Assembly (NCBI GenBank): GCA_945871035.1
Contig: CAMBUD010000018.1
Location: forward strand, 1-37,706
Length of the DNA: 37,706 nucleotides
Source: Planctomicrobium piriforme
Lineage (GTDB): Bacteria > Planctomycetota > Planctomycetia > Pirellulales > UBA1268
Direction: 5' to 3'
Below the pieces are notes generated by a model that made no database searches, had not been told where the DNA came from, and saw only the letters and a program-made list of their open reading frames with translations. This document shows, piece by piece, positions 8,278 to 17,748 of the stretch (positions are counted from its first letter, which is position 1; each line of letters opens with the position of its first letter). Position numbers and translations under genes: made by a program.

Positions 8278-9696
8278 ATGCTTTCGTCAACGCCCCCAAT
8301 CAGTCGCGACTTTTCGGCTGCTCTTTCAAACAGCCTGCCACTGACAGCTGGCCACCGTCGACGCCGCAATCGGTTGCTGTTGATTTTTCTGACCGCTCTG
8401 GGTGGGTTGGTGTGGTTGGGGATCGATCGACTCCTCATCGATCGCAGCCCGATTGTTGTTGGCATTCTCCACTCACAGACCGGGCCGATGGCCATCAGTG
8501 AGAAATCCATGATCGATGCTGAGGTGCTGGCCTTAGAGGAAATTAATAAGGCTGGTGGATTGCTCGGCAAACAGGTGCGCTGGGTGATTGCCGATGGCGC
8601 CTCCGATCCAGTCATCTTTGCGCGGCAGGCTGCAAAGTTGATCCGCGAGGATGGCGTGAACGTCGTCTTTGGTTGCTGGACGAGCGCCAGCCGCAAGAGC
8701 GTGCTGCCCGTTGTCGAGACGGCAAACCACCTTCTCGTCTACCCAATGGCTTACGAGGGTCTGGAGCAGTCGCCGAATATTGTCTACACCGGCGCTGCCC
8801 CCAATCAACAAATCACACCAGCGGTGCAGTGGTGCCACGAAACGCTCTCAGCACGGCGGTTTTTTCTTGTCGGTTCCGATTACATCTGGCCCCACTGCGT
8901 CAATGCAATTATCTCGGATCAACTTGTCGGCTTGGGTGCCGAGTGTGTTGGCGAAACCTATATCCCGTTTGGATCTAGCAGCGTTGACGAGGCTGTTGGC
9001 AAGATCGTTGCCGCTGCGCCTGATGTTGTGCTGAGCTCAGTCGTCGGTGACTCGGCGCTCGCCTTTATGAAGAAACTACGGGCGGCGGGTGTGCGTGCGG
9101 AGCAAACACCAATCGTTACCTTTGCGCTGGCAGAAGATGAATTGCGCACGATGTCGCGGGAGGATGTTGTCGGCGACTATGCCGCTTGGAACTATTTTCA
9201 AAGCATTGACCGCCCAAAAAACATCGCCTTTGTTCGGGCTTTTAAGGCCCGCTACGGCAATGCCCGCACAACTTCAGACCCGATTGCTGCCGCGTACAAC
9301 AGCGTTTATCTCTGGGCACAGGCCGTTCGAGAGGCCGACACAGCAGATGTCCGTCGCGTTCGCGGCACGATCCGCTACCAGAGCCTTGATGCGCCAGAGG
9401 GAATCATCGCCATCGATCCCGAAACCCAGCATACATGGCGGCCGGTATTTATTGGACGCATCCGTGGTGACGGTCAGTTTGACATCGTCTGGTCGAGCCG
9501 AACAGCCGTACGACCGGTGCCATTTCCAATTTCACGATCCCGCACTGACTGGGAAACATTGGTAACAACTTTGCAGCAGGCTTGGGGGGGCGCTTGGATC
9601 AATCCCAAGGGCATCACCGCGCAGAATAATTCTTCCTCTGCCTCTCTCACTCCCAACAGGGACATCTACTTGGACCCGAAGGCATCGAATCCATAA
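8278..9696 (+). CDS. Membrane-anchored UrtA/AmiC-type periplasmic binding protein
   Basis: The mature part matches the urea/short-chain amide branch of the type I periplasmic binding proteins. Seen are [26 protein letters not shown], [42 protein letters not shown], [24 protein letters not shown] and [15 protein letters not shown] blocks, in the order found in UrtA. An arginine-rich segment and one hydrophobic helix (about 32-49) precede it with no clear signal peptidase site, so it is probably tethered to the membrane. ATG 8278 (472 aa) is chosen because the frame further upstream is unlike any protein and has only weak start codons. No UrtBCDE permease genes are nearby. Its TAA overlaps the ATG of the receptor gene by one base, so the two are probably translated together. 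I infer a ligand-sensing role for the receptor rather than transport. Confidence 0.85.
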   Translation: MLSSTPPISRDFSAALSNSLPLTAGHRRRRNRLLLIFLTALGGLVWLGIDRLLIDRSPIVVGILHSQTGPMAISEKSMIDAEVLALEEINKAGGLLGKQVRWVIADGASDPVIFARQAAKLIREDGVNVVFGCWTSASRKSVLPVVETANHLLVYPMAYEGLEQSPNIVYTGAAPNQQITPAVQWCHETLSARRFFLVGSDYIWPHCVNAIISDQLVGLGAECVGETYIPFGSSSVDEAVGKIVAAAPDVVLSSVVGDSALAFMKKLRAAGVRAEQTPIVTFALAEDELRTMSREDVVGDYAAWNYFQSIDRPKNIAFVRAFKARYGNARTTSDPIAAAYNSVYLWAQAVREADTADVRRVRGTIRYQSLDAPEGIIAIDPETQHTWRPVFIGRIRGDGQFDIVWSSRTAVRPVPFPISRSRTDWETLVTTLQQAWGGAWINPKGITAQNNSSSASLTPNRDIYLDPKASNP

Positions 9697-11771
9697 TGCA
9701 CCCATCGGTCACTCAAGCGCTTGCTCCCGCCGGCAAGATTCGTGTCTTGGAAAACCATTCGATGCAACGGTCGATTGCCGGCCGTCTGCTGTTCTGGTTT
9801 CTTGTCATCGCACTGATTCCCTGCGCGATCTTAACGGCCATAACAGCGCGGATTGCTTCGAGTGCCTTAGACAGTTCTGTGCGTAATAAACTCGTTCAGA
9901 TCGCAGCTGCAAAAGCAAATGAATTGGAAGCTTATGCAATGGAGCGCGTGCGCGATGGCACGGCGCTGGCTCGAGTGCCGAGCATTATGAGTGGCCTCGA
10001 AGAGCTGATTGCCGCAAGCGAAAAGAGACGGCCGTCTGTTGTGGCGGCACAGACCGTTCAACGCAGCACGGAAGTCCGTCCTTTTGAGATTTTTTTGGCC
10101 TACGCCACCAAAGCGTTTGGCTACAGCGATGTGCTGCTCATCAATAGCAATGGGCAGATTCTCTTTTGCTTAAACAACTCCGTGCCGAGCGGTGGCAATC
10201 TGCTCTCCGGGGTGCTGGCCTCTTCCGAACTGGCTGTGGGCTTCGATCGCTCTCGCAAGCTGCTCCAAGCGGAGCTGACTGGCTTTCAGACCTACGGCCA
10301 GCATCCACGACCGCTGGCTTTTGTAACGAGCCCCATCTTTGTTGGTGGAAAAGTGATCGGCGTGTTAGCGCTGGCACTGGGTCCGGAGCGCATTTGGCAG
10401 GTGCTCGCCGATCTCAGTGGCTTAGGAGATACCGGTGAAATTGTCACCGGTCAACAAAGCGGTGACAGTATTTTGGTAACCGCGCCGCTGCGACAGTCCG
10501 CGGATGCGGCTTTTCACCTACAGATACCGCTGGAGTCGAGTGTGTCGTCCGCAGCAAAAAAAGCCGCTAGCGGTGAACGCGGCTATGGACTGACCAAAGA
10601 TTACCGCAACGAGGATGTCGTGGCCGCGTGGTGCTTTCTTCCGAGCTACCGCTGGGGTATGACAGTCAAGCAGGATGCCAGTGAGGCTTTCGCACTGGTG
10701 CGTTTTCAGCGGGCAGCGATCATCGGCCTGTCGCTGGCGACTATTGTGGGCGTAACGCTCGCAGCCCTGTTAGTCGCCCGCACGATCAGCAATCCCATTC
10801 GCACGGCAGTCGCGGTCGCAAGGCAAGTTGCCGGCGGCGATCTGCGTGCGCAGGTCAGCATCACATCAGATGACGAAACCGGTGCCCTGCTAGCAGCAAT
10901 CCAAACGATGACAAACGATCTGCGCGGACTCATCGGGCGTATTCAAAAGTCATCCGTTGCCTTGATTTCGACAGCCACCGCCATCCAAGCCACCAGCAGT
11001 GAACAGCAGCAGGTGATTGCCGATTATGGCGCATCGACGAGCCAAGCTGTCGCGGCTGTCAAAGAGATTTCCGTCACGAGTCAAGAACTCGTGCGCACAA
11101 TGACGGAAGTCAATGACATGGCTGCCCACACAGGCATGATGGCAGCTGAGGGTCGCGGCAACCTGTCGGGAATGGACGGCACAATGCGGCAACTGGCCGA
11201 GAGCACCTCTTCCTTCGGTGCCAAACTAGCCACCATCAGCGAACGAGCTGCCACGATCAATCTGGCCGTCACAACGATCACTAAAGTAGCCGATCAGACA
11301 AATCTGCTTTCCATCAATGCTGCCATCGAGGCCGAAAAAGCAGGCGAGTATGGGCTCGGTTTTCTGGTGGTCGCTCGAGAAATCCGTCGCCTAGCCGATC
11401 AGACGGCCGTGGCCTCTCTGGATATCGAGCGCATGGTGAAGGAGATGCAATACAGCGTGTCGGCAGGCGTAATGGAAATGGATAAGTTTGCCGAACAGGT
11501 GCGCATGGGAGTGCGGGAAATTGGTGAAGTCTCTGGAAAACTCGGTGAAATTATTACTGGCGTCCAGGGCATTTCCGGCCGCTTTGGTCAGGTCACCGAA
11601 GGCATGCGTGCGCAATCGCAGGGAGCCGAGCAGATTCGTGAGGCCATGATCCGGCTCGCGGATGGCGCCGCCCGCACAGCTTCGTCGCTCAATGATTTTA
11701 ACAGCGCCACGATCCATTTGCGCGGTGCAGTGGGTGATCTCAAGGAGGAAGTATCGCGGTTCACAACCTGA
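9696..11771 (+). CDS. wspA-like: WspA-type methyl-accepting chemotaxis receptor
   Basis: The order is a first membrane helix (about 31-49), a large periplasmic region with Cache-like features ([40 protein letters not shown]), a second helix (about 340-360), HAMP and a cytoplasmic signalling domain. The hairpin tip [22 protein letters not shown] with [20 protein letters not shown] is the WspA form, as is [11 protein letters not shown] after it. Those features place it with the alternative-function receptors rather than ordinary motility receptors. No C-terminal CheR-tethering pentapeptide is present (end EEVSRFTT). Pseudomonas WspA has, as I recall, a four-helix-bundle sensor, so the Cache-like region here differs. 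ATG 9696 overlaps the stop of the binding protein; ATG 9762 just before the first helix is possible. It probably signals to the CheA-REC kinase through the two adaptors. Confidence 0.9.
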   Translation: MHPSVTQALAPAGKIRVLENHSMQRSIAGRLLFWFLVIALIPCAILTAITARIASSALDSSVRNKLVQIAAAKANELEAYAMERVRDGTALARVPSIMSGLEELIAASEKRRPSVVAAQTVQRSTEVRPFEIFLAYATKAFGYSDVLLINSNGQILFCLNNSVPSGGNLLSGVLASSELAVGFDRSRKLLQAELTGFQTYGQHPRPLAFVTSPIFVGGKVIGVLALALGPERIWQVLADLSGLGDTGEIVTGQQSGDSILVTAPLRQSADAAFHLQIPLESSVSSAAKKAASGERGYGLTKDYRNEDVVAAWCFLPSYRWGMTVKQDASEAFALVRFQRAAIIGLSLATIVGVTLAALLVARTISNPIRTAVAVARQVAGGDLRAQVSITSDDETGALLAAIQTMTNDLRGLIGRIQKSSVALISTATAIQATSSEQQQVIADYGASTSQAVAAVKEISVTSQELVRTMTEVNDMAAHTGMMAAEGRGNLSGMDGTMRQLAESTSSFGAKLATISERAATINLAVTTITKVADQTNLLSINAAIEAEKAGEYGLGFLVVAREIRRLADQTAVASLDIERMVKEMQYSVSAGVMEMDKFAEQVRMGVREIGEVSGKLGEIITGVQGISGRFGQVTEGMRAQSQGAEQIREAMIRLADGAARTASSLNDFNSATIHLRGAVGDLKEEVSRFTT

Positions 11772-11787
11772 TCCGCGAACGCCATCC

Positions 11788-12279
11788 ATGCAGCTGCTCA
11801 CGTTCACCGTCGCTGGCCAGCCTTATGCCATTGAGTCGCGCGCAGTAATCGAGGTGCTGCCACTGGTTCAGGCGCGGCCGCTGTCCTGTATGCCCGATTA
11901 TGTGCGCGGCATCTTCACTTACCGCGGCCACTTGGTGCCGATGATCGATCTTGGGCGTCGGCTTGCCGACCACACGCTTGCAGAGCGGCTGAGCACGCGG
12001 ATCATGGTGGTCGAACTGAGGCCACTTCATTTGGCATTACAATCCGATCGTGCGCCGACTGTGCGCTTGGGCCTGATCGCTGAAAACGTGATATCGATCT
12101 GCTCAGCAGAGGACGCTGATACTTCTTTTCCTGCGATGCAACTGCCAGACGCACTCTTTTTAGGTAAGATTCTGCGCATCAATGGACAAACAGTGCAGCT
12201 GCTAATCATCGAGCATCTCTTGGCTCCGGCTCTCCTAGCCGGATTATTTCCTGCCGCCGCAGAGGTGCCGTTGTCATGA
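11788..12279 (+). CDS. wspB-like: CheW-family adaptor, WspB-like
   Basis: This 163-residue protein is a single CheW domain that links receptors to the CheA kinase. MQLLTFTVAGQPYAIESRAVIEVLP at the start and PDYVRGIFTYRGHLVPMIDLGRRL are the typical beta-barrel signatures, and VRLGLIAENV and GKILRINGQTVQLL follow. ATG 11788 is chosen because it begins exactly at the domain; the frame extends upstream only by overlapping the receptor gene. The gap to the receptor stop is 16 nt, and ATG of the next gene overlaps its stop. It is the first of two different CheW proteins in the operon, as in wspB and wspD. Confidence 0.88.
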   Translation: MQLLTFTVAGQPYAIESRAVIEVLPLVQARPLSCMPDYVRGIFTYRGHLVPMIDLGRRLADHTLAERLSTRIMVVELRPLHLALQSDRAPTVRLGLIAENVISICSAEDADTSFPAMQLPDALFLGKILRINGQTVQLLIIEHLLAPALLAGLFPAAAEVPLS

Positions 12280-13529
12280 CTTCTTCACAAGTGACACCAG
12301 CCAACACTGCCGAAGATTTCCTCCGACGCTGGATTGGGCTGGATCCCACCACAATCGGCTCCACAACGATCCAACGCGCAGTGCGATTGAGAATGGAAGC
12401 CACTGGCACCGACAGTCAGCCGGACTTTCTGGCGAGAATCCGCGCCGACGAGAGGGAGCGGGATCTCTTTGTGGAAGAGATTGTTGTGGCAGAAAGCTGG
12501 TTTTTTCGCGACCGGCAGGTGTTTGAGTTTGTGCGGCGATTTGTCAGCACGCTCGCAGCCCTCCCCCATCGCGTCCCGGTACGCATCCTCTGCGCGCCGT
12601 GCGCTGCTGGAGAAGAGCCCTACTCATTGGCGATGGATCTGCTCGATGTCGGCCTACTGCCAGTGCAATTCACGATCGATGCCATCGATGTCAGCCACCG
12701 GTCGCTGGAACGGGCGGCGCTGGCCAGCTATTCGGCAAATGCGTTTCGAAATGCCGATCTTACTTTCCGTGACCGCTGGTTTCGCAGTCAGGGAGGCGCA
12801 TCGGTGCTCGACGAAAAGGTGCGGGCCTGCGTGCATTTTGCGTGGGGCAATTTACTCGATGAGTCGTTCGTGACACAGCGGTCGGGCTACGATGTTATCT
12901 TCTGTCGCAACCTTTTGATCTACCTGACGGATACCGCACGGGCCAGCGTGCAACGGACGCTCGACACGCTCTTAAAACCTGATGGCTTGCTCATCTTAGG
13001 GGCTGCCGAACCGGCGATCATCAAGGGCGAATGGATTCCGGCTGGTGCTACTTCTGCTTTTGCAATCCGGCGCGGCGTGCGCACCGCAGGGACTTATCCA
13101 CCGCTCAACTCCCTGCCAGCCAAATCCCTTGCCGCGCGCCGCTTGCCGTCGACAGACAAGAGCCCCGAGCCAGCCACTCTGGCGGTGCCGAGCGATCCGC
13201 CGCCACTCTCGCTGCCAGAGGTTCTTCACGAGGCTGGACTGCTGGCCAATGCTCTCCGCTCCTCAGACGCACTGGCCTTCTGCGAAACGCAGCAGAAAGC
13301 TCTGGGGCCCTCGCCAGAGCTCTTTTTCCTGATGGGTATGCTCCACCAGTCAGGCGGTGACCTCGATCGCGCCGAAGGCTGCTTTCACAAAACGCTCTAT
13401 CTCGACGCCTCGCACGAAGAGGCCTTACTGTCTTTGGCCCTCATTGCCGCGCAGCGCGGTGATCATGCAATGGCCGACATGTATCGGCAATCGGCAACGC
13501 GTGCCTTTGCGCGAAAGGCTTCGTCATGA
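12276..13529 (+). CDS. wspC-like: CheR methyltransferase with C-terminal TPR, WspC-like
   Basis: CheR proteins methylate receptor glutamates using S-adenosylmethionine. The SAM-binding region is VRILCAPCAAGEEPYSLAM (102-120), with the CheR hallmark GEEPYSLAM. SWFFRD (about 74-79) and FCRNLLIYL (about 209-217) are further CheR signatures. After a Pro/Ala-rich linker (about 270-310) comes a TPR-like region, LFFLMGMLHQSGGDLDRAEGCF and onward. A CheR-TPR fusion is the layout of WspC. The start ATG overlaps the previous TGA by 4 nt (ATGA) and the stop overlaps the next ATG in the same way, so translation is coupled. The receptor lacks a tethering pentapeptide, so the TPR part may provide recognition; this is inference. 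Confidence 0.9.
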   Translation: MTSSQVTPANTAEDFLRRWIGLDPTTIGSTTIQRAVRLRMEATGTDSQPDFLARIRADERERDLFVEEIVVAESWFFRDRQVFEFVRRFVSTLAALPHRVPVRILCAPCAAGEEPYSLAMDLLDVGLLPVQFTIDAIDVSHRSLERAALASYSANAFRNADLTFRDRWFRSQGGASVLDEKVRACVHFAWGNLLDESFVTQRSGYDVIFCRNLLIYLTDTARASVQRTLDTLLKPDGLLILGAAEPAIIKGEWIPAGATSAFAIRRGVRTAGTYPPLNSLPAKSLAARRLPSTDKSPEPATLAVPSDPPPLSLPEVLHEAGLLANALRSSDALAFCETQQKALGPSPELFFLMGMLHQSGGDLDRAEGCFHKTLYLDASHEEALLSLALIAAQRGDHAMADMYRQSATRAFARKASS

Positions 13530-14266
13530 ATGATTCTTTACCCATTGTCCTCGAAAATACAGACGCCCCAATCGACGCGTGCTGGCGCAGAATCGGCGTC
13601 AGCGGCGACCGCAGCTGTCCTGAACTCGTCCCCTACATTCATTGTCGTAACTGTCCCGTACTCGCTCGGGCAGCCAGCACGTTTTTTGATCGCAATGCCC
13701 CGGAAGGCTACCTGGAATCATGGCGGGCCATCCTCGAAGAGCCGGAGATACCGACCGACAGCGATGCCTTGAGCGTGCTCATTTTTCGACTCGGACGCGA
13801 GTGGATGTCGCTGCCGACCGCCACCCTCGTTGAGATCACAACCCTGCGCCGTCTGCATCGGGTGCCACACCGCACCAGCACGATCCTGGAGGGCTTGGTA
13901 AACATTCGCGGCCAATTGCAACTCTGTTTTTCACTGCATGGACTGCTCGAGTTGGAGTCAAAGCCACCGGTGTATCAAGCCCCTCAGCAGCCAGTGGTTG
14001 ACGCCGACTTCCAAGCACTTCCAAGCGCACGATTGCTCGTTGTGGACCGCAGCGGTCAGCACGGAGCAGAACGCTGGGTGTTTGCTGTCGATGAAGTGGC
14101 TGGCGTGCAGCGAGTTGCCCGCTCGGCCATGCGGGCCGTGCCGTCGACCGTAAGCCACGCTGGGGCTCGCTCGACGCTCAACCTTTTTGATTTTCAGGAA
14201 CAGACTGTCGGCATACTTGATCCCGCTCGCATTTTTGAGGGACTGCGGGATCTTATTTCAAGCTGA
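13526..14266 (+). CDS. wspD-like: CheW-family adaptor with N-terminal Cys cluster, WspD-like
   Basis: The N-terminal 50 residues carry the WspD signature: CWRRIGVSGDRSCPEL and IHCRNCPVLARAA, giving cysteines at 19, 31, 40 and 43. The rest (about 80-246) is a CheW domain, with VLIFRLGREWMSLPTATLVEIT and LEGLVNIRGQLQLCFSLHGLL. The ATG overlaps the CheR stop by 4 nt. A 52-nt gap separates it from the kinase gene. The four cysteines could bind a metal or form disulfides; in the known family their role is not clear to me. The presence of this unusual adaptor is the strongest single marker that the operon is Wsp-type and not a motility chemotaxis operon. Confidence 0.88.
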   Translation: MNDSLPIVLENTDAPIDACWRRIGVSGDRSCPELVPYIHCRNCPVLARAASTFFDRNAPEGYLESWRAILEEPEIPTDSDALSVLIFRLGREWMSLPTATLVEITTLRRLHRVPHRTSTILEGLVNIRGQLQLCFSLHGLLELESKPPVYQAPQQPVVDADFQALPSARLLVVDRSGQHGAERWVFAVDEVAGVQRVARSAMRAVPSTVSHAGARSTLNLFDFQEQTVGILDPARIFEGLRDLISS

Positions 14267-14318
14267 TGCATAGCGGAAATCCAACTCAGCACTAACCATT
14301 GCACGGAGCAAGACGATC

Positions 14319-16700
14319 GTGGCGGAAGACCTCAGCGGATTTTCAATGCTTGAGCTGTTTCGGCTCGAGGCGGAGAGCCAGACGGCAATCCTCTCGGCCG
14401 GCATCCTTGCCATTGAAGAACTCCAGCGATCCCCCGAAACGATTGAATCGATGATGCGGGCGGCCCATTCGCTCAAAGGTGCTGCGCGGATCGTCGGACT
14501 CGATCCTGCCGTGCGCGTTGCGCACGCTTTGGAGGACTGCTTTGTCGCGGCAGATAAGGGGCGTTTCACGGTCCGTCCCGAGCACGCAGACCTGCTGCTC
14601 ACCGCCACAGACTTTCTCGCCACAATCGCCCGCAGCGATGATGCCCTTGAGCCTAATGGGTCGTGGGCGCAGAAGGCGAGCGCACTGGTGACAGATCTCA
14701 ACACTCTATTGACCGCACCAGCATTGACCGCACCAACGTTGACCGCACCAGCGCCGGTCGCAGCCTCTACCGTCATTGTCTCGCAGCCTGCGCGCCAACC
14801 GCCACCAGATCCTGCTGACGCACCCGCTGAACCGTCGGTTTTCGTTGCGGCAACAGAGCCGGCCGTTCCAGAAACGAATTCGGGCCCACAGGTTCCGACC
14901 GCCAACCAGTCGGCGGCACTCTCCGCTGTTAAGAATGTCGAGCAAGCCGACCGCGTTGTGCGGGTGTCGGCGGAAAGCCTAACGCGTCTGGTCGGCTTGG
15001 CGGGTGAATCGCTGGTCGAAACTCGTCAACTGCGTCCGTTTGTCGATGCCCTGCTGAACCTACGGGCGACACAGGTCGAACTCTGCGACACCCTTGCCGT
15101 GCTCGAGGATAAGAGCAAGCTCGAAAATGCCGCACTCTCCGCCTCTTTTATCTCGATGCTCACCCGCGTGCGCGAACGATCCGATGAGTGCTTGTCGAGT
15201 CTGACTAAGCAAGCGGATAATTTTGAAAGCTTTGCCCGACGCAATGAGGATCTTTCAGGCCGATTGCATCACGAAGTGATCGTGAGCCGGATGCGACCGC
15301 TGGCCGACGGCATTCGTGGATTTCCCCGACTCGTACGTGATGTCGCACGCTCCCTCGACAAGCAGGTGCGCTGGGAGACACGCGGGGACCAGACCGGCGT
15401 CGATCGCGACATTCTAGACAAACTTGAATCACCGCTTTCGCATCTTGTGCGCAACGCTTTGGATCACGGTATCGAATCGCCGTCGCAGCGTGAAGCGGCT
15501 GGTAAAACCGCAACTGGCGTGATCCGCCTCGACGCACGGCATCGGGCTGGCATGCTGCAGATCACGCTCACCGACGACGGCCGCGGCATCGACATCCAAC
15601 AACTGCGAAACAAGGCCGTCGGCCGAGGACTCGTTGCCAAACAGGTGGCCGAGCAACTTTCCGAAATCGAATTGCTTGAATTCCTCTTTTTACCCGGCTT
15701 TTCCACGAAGGAAATGGTGACAGAAATTTCCGGACGGGGCGTTGGTTTGGATGTTGTGCAGAGCATGGTCAAGGCGGTCGGTGGCAGCGTGCGCGTGGCC
15801 ACTTCGCTTGGTCAGCAGACGGTTTTTACGCTGCAACTACCGATCACGATGTCGGTGATTCGTGCCCTGCTAGTCGACATCGGCGGTGAGCCGTATGCCT
15901 TTCCGCTGATGCGCATTGATCAGATCCTCTTTTGCCGTCATGCCGATATTCGCACCGTCGAGGGGCGGCAATATTTTGAGCACGACGGCGTTTTCATCGG
16001 ACTTGTTATGGCGGCACAGATTCTGGAAACAACAGCGCTCCCATTGGGCGTAGATCCGATGCCGGTGGTTGTGATCAGTGATCGCGGGCAGCAGTTTGGC
16101 ATGATCGTCGACAGCTTCCTGGGTGAACGCGATCTAGAAGTACGCCCGCTTGATCCAAGACTTGGAAAAGTACCCAACATCAACAGCGCATCACTGCTTG
16201 AAAACGGCAATCCTGTTTTAATTGTCGACGTCGAGGATCTTGTGCGATCGATCGACAATGTGCTGATGGGCCGTCGGCTCTCGCGGGTTGAGTTTGAACG
16301 GATGGCGGATCAGGCGCGGCAACGCAAGCGGATTCTGGTTGTTGACGATTCGATCACGGTTCGGGAATTGGAGCGACAGTTGTTGCAGTCGAGGGGCTTC
16401 GCTGTCGATGTTGCCGTCGACGGCATGGACGGCTGGAATGCCGTCCGCACAACGCACTATGACCTCGTGGTGAGTGACGTCGACATGCCACGAATGGATG
16501 GCATTGAGTTGGTGGCCCTCATCAAGGCCGATCCGGCGCGGAAGGATATTCCGGTGGTCATCGTATCGTATAAAGACCGGGAGGAAGACCGACTCCGCGG
16601 CCTCGATGCAGGCGCAAACCGCTACCTCACCAAGAGTAGCTTTCACGATGAGACGTTTCTCCGTACGATCGTGGATCTGATCGGTGAGCCAACACAGTAA
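14319..16700 (+). CDS. wspE-like: Hybrid chemosensory histidine kinase CheA-REC, WspE-like
   Basis: Domain order is HPt with phosphorylated H50 (AHSLKGAARIVG), a Pro/Ala-rich linker, the dimerisation region, an ATPase domain, a CheW-like domain and a C-terminal receiver. Kinase boxes are intact: LVRNALDHGIE (N), DDGRGID (G1), GRGVGLDVV (G2). The receiver has the acidic pair in ILVVDDS, the phosphorylation site D720 in SDVDMPRMDG and a lysine in LTKSS. The start is GTG 14319 with GGAG 10 nt upstream. In Wsp the kinase phosphorylates its own receiver and the diguanylate cyclase WspR. No GGDEF gene lies in this window, so the phosphoryl acceptor is unknown. P2 (the CheY-docking domain of motility kinases) is replaced by the linker. 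Confidence 0.92.
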   Translation: MAEDLSGFSMLELFRLEAESQTAILSAGILAIEELQRSPETIESMMRAAHSLKGAARIVGLDPAVRVAHALEDCFVAADKGRFTVRPEHADLLLTATDFLATIARSDDALEPNGSWAQKASALVTDLNTLLTAPALTAPTLTAPAPVAASTVIVSQPARQPPPDPADAPAEPSVFVAATEPAVPETNSGPQVPTANQSAALSAVKNVEQADRVVRVSAESLTRLVGLAGESLVETRQLRPFVDALLNLRATQVELCDTLAVLEDKSKLENAALSASFISMLTRVRERSDECLSSLTKQADNFESFARRNEDLSGRLHHEVIVSRMRPLADGIRGFPRLVRDVARSLDKQVRWETRGDQTGVDRDILDKLESPLSHLVRNALDHGIESPSQREAAGKTATGVIRLDARHRAGMLQITLTDDGRGIDIQQLRNKAVGRGLVAKQVAEQLSEIELLEFLFLPGFSTKEMVTEISGRGVGLDVVQSMVKAVGGSVRVATSLGQQTVFTLQLPITMSVIRALLVDIGGEPYAFPLMRIDQILFCRHADIRTVEGRQYFEHDGVFIGLVMAAQILETTALPLGVDPMPVVVISDRGQQFGMIVDSFLGERDLEVRPLDPRLGKVPNINSASLLENGNPVLIVDVEDLVRSIDNVLMGRRLSRVEFERMADQARQRKRILVVDDSITVRELERQLLQSRGFAVDVAVDGMDGWNAVRTTHYDLVVSDVDMPRMDGIELVALIKADPARKDIPVVIVSYKDREEDRLRGLDAGANRYLTKSSFHDETFLRTIVDLIGEPTQ
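14709..14753 (+). repeat. 15-bp tandem repeat in the kinase linker
   Basis: Three copies of TTGACCGCACCA followed by GCA, ACG or GCG encode Leu-Thr-Ala-Pro-Ala/Thr three times in the linker between the HPt and dimerisation domains. The repeat keeps the reading frame, so linker length could vary between strains without breaking the kinase. Confidence 0.8.
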
Positions 16701-16713
16701 GGACACAACAGCC

Positions 16714-17718
16714 GTGCGGATTGGAATCGTCAACGACATGCGCGCGGCCTGTGAGGCCCTGCGTCGGGTTGTGAATAGCCTGCCTGACCACGTCATCGCC
16801 TGGACTGCAGTCGATGGCGTTGAGGCAATTGCAATGGCCAAACGCGATCGTCCCGATCTGATCTTGATGGATTTGATTATGCCGCACGTTGATGGAGTGC
16901 AGGCGACTCGTCAGATCATGACGGCTAGTCCGTGTGCGATTCTTGTTGTCACAGCCACTGTGAGCGGCAACATTTCTCTCGTCTATGAAGCGATGGGGTT
17001 CGGCGCGCTCGACGCTGTTGACACGCCGATGCTTGGTCCTGCCGGCGAGGTGAGTGGTGCTGGATCGCTCGTGGATAAAATCGGCATCATTGCCAAATTA
17101 GTCGGCAGCACAGGCGAGCCGAGAAAAAAGTCTGGCACCACGACTGCTGCGACACCACCTCGACTGTTGGTCGTAGGGGCATCCACCGGTGGACCAAAAG
17201 CAGTTTCCGATCTTCTCTTGCCACTGCCGCAAGACTGGAACACAGCCGTTATCATCGTGCAGCATGTCGACGTGGCTTTTTCGCAAGGGCTTGCCAAGTG
17301 GCTCGGCGATCGCACGCACCGCGCGGTGCGCGTTGCCGAACACGGCCAGCAACCGGTGGCCGGTGATGTGTTGCTTGCCGGTACAAACGATCATCTCGTG
17401 ATGTCAAAATCCCGGACACTGGAATACACCGAAGAGCCCAAAGAGATCTTTTTTCGACCAAGCGTTGATGTTTTTTTTGAAAGCGTTGCCGATCACTGGC
17501 CGCAAACCGGGATCGCACTCCTGTTGACAGGGATGGGCAAAGACGGCGCGAAGGGATTGCTCAAGTTGCGCACGCGCGGCTGGCACACGATCGCCCAGAA
17601 TGAGGCCAGCAGCATTGTCTGGAGTATGCCTAAGGCTGCGATTGAGGCCGGTGCTGCCTGCGAGGTGCTGGCGATCGACCAGATGCCGCGGGTGATAAGT
17701 GCACGCCTCACCGGCTAG
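16714..17718 (+). CDS. wspF-like: CheB methylesterase/response regulator, WspF-like
   Basis: CheB removes methyl groups from receptors and is activated by phosphorylation. The receiver has D53 in LILMDLIMPHVDG. The esterase triad is visible as S157 (GASTGGP), H184 (VQHVD) and D277 (TGMGKDGAKG). IGIVNDM at the start, with Asn-Asp in place of the usual Asp-Asp, together with PCAILVVTAT and EAMGFGALDAVDTP, is the WspF pattern. GTG 16714 (334 aa) is preferred: it gives the usual short N-terminus, and AAGGA lies about 10 nt upstream. GTG 16684 would add ten residues and overlap the kinase gene. It is the last gene of the operon and ends 30 nt from the stop of the convergent amidase. Confidence 0.9.
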   Translation: MRIGIVNDMRAACEALRRVVNSLPDHVIAWTAVDGVEAIAMAKRDRPDLILMDLIMPHVDGVQATRQIMTASPCAILVVTATVSGNISLVYEAMGFGALDAVDTPMLGPAGEVSGAGSLVDKIGIIAKLVGSTGEPRKKSGTTTAATPPRLLVVGASTGGPKAVSDLLLPLPQDWNTAVIIVQHVDVAFSQGLAKWLGDRTHRAVRVAEHGQQPVAGDVLLAGTNDHLVMSKSRTLEYTEEPKEIFFRPSVDVFFESVADHWPQTGIALLLTGMGKDGAKGLLKLRTRGWHTIAQNEASSIVWSMPKAAIEAGAACEVLAIDQMPRVISARLTG

Positions 17719-17748
17719 ATCGCAACCAATGCCCAAACAGTTGTTGGC

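Noticed and set aside
9696..17718. Flagellar chemotaxis operon
   Set aside because: There is no separate cheY, cheZ or flagellar gene. The receptor tip, WspD signature and CheA-REC hybrid indicate a Wsp-type system.
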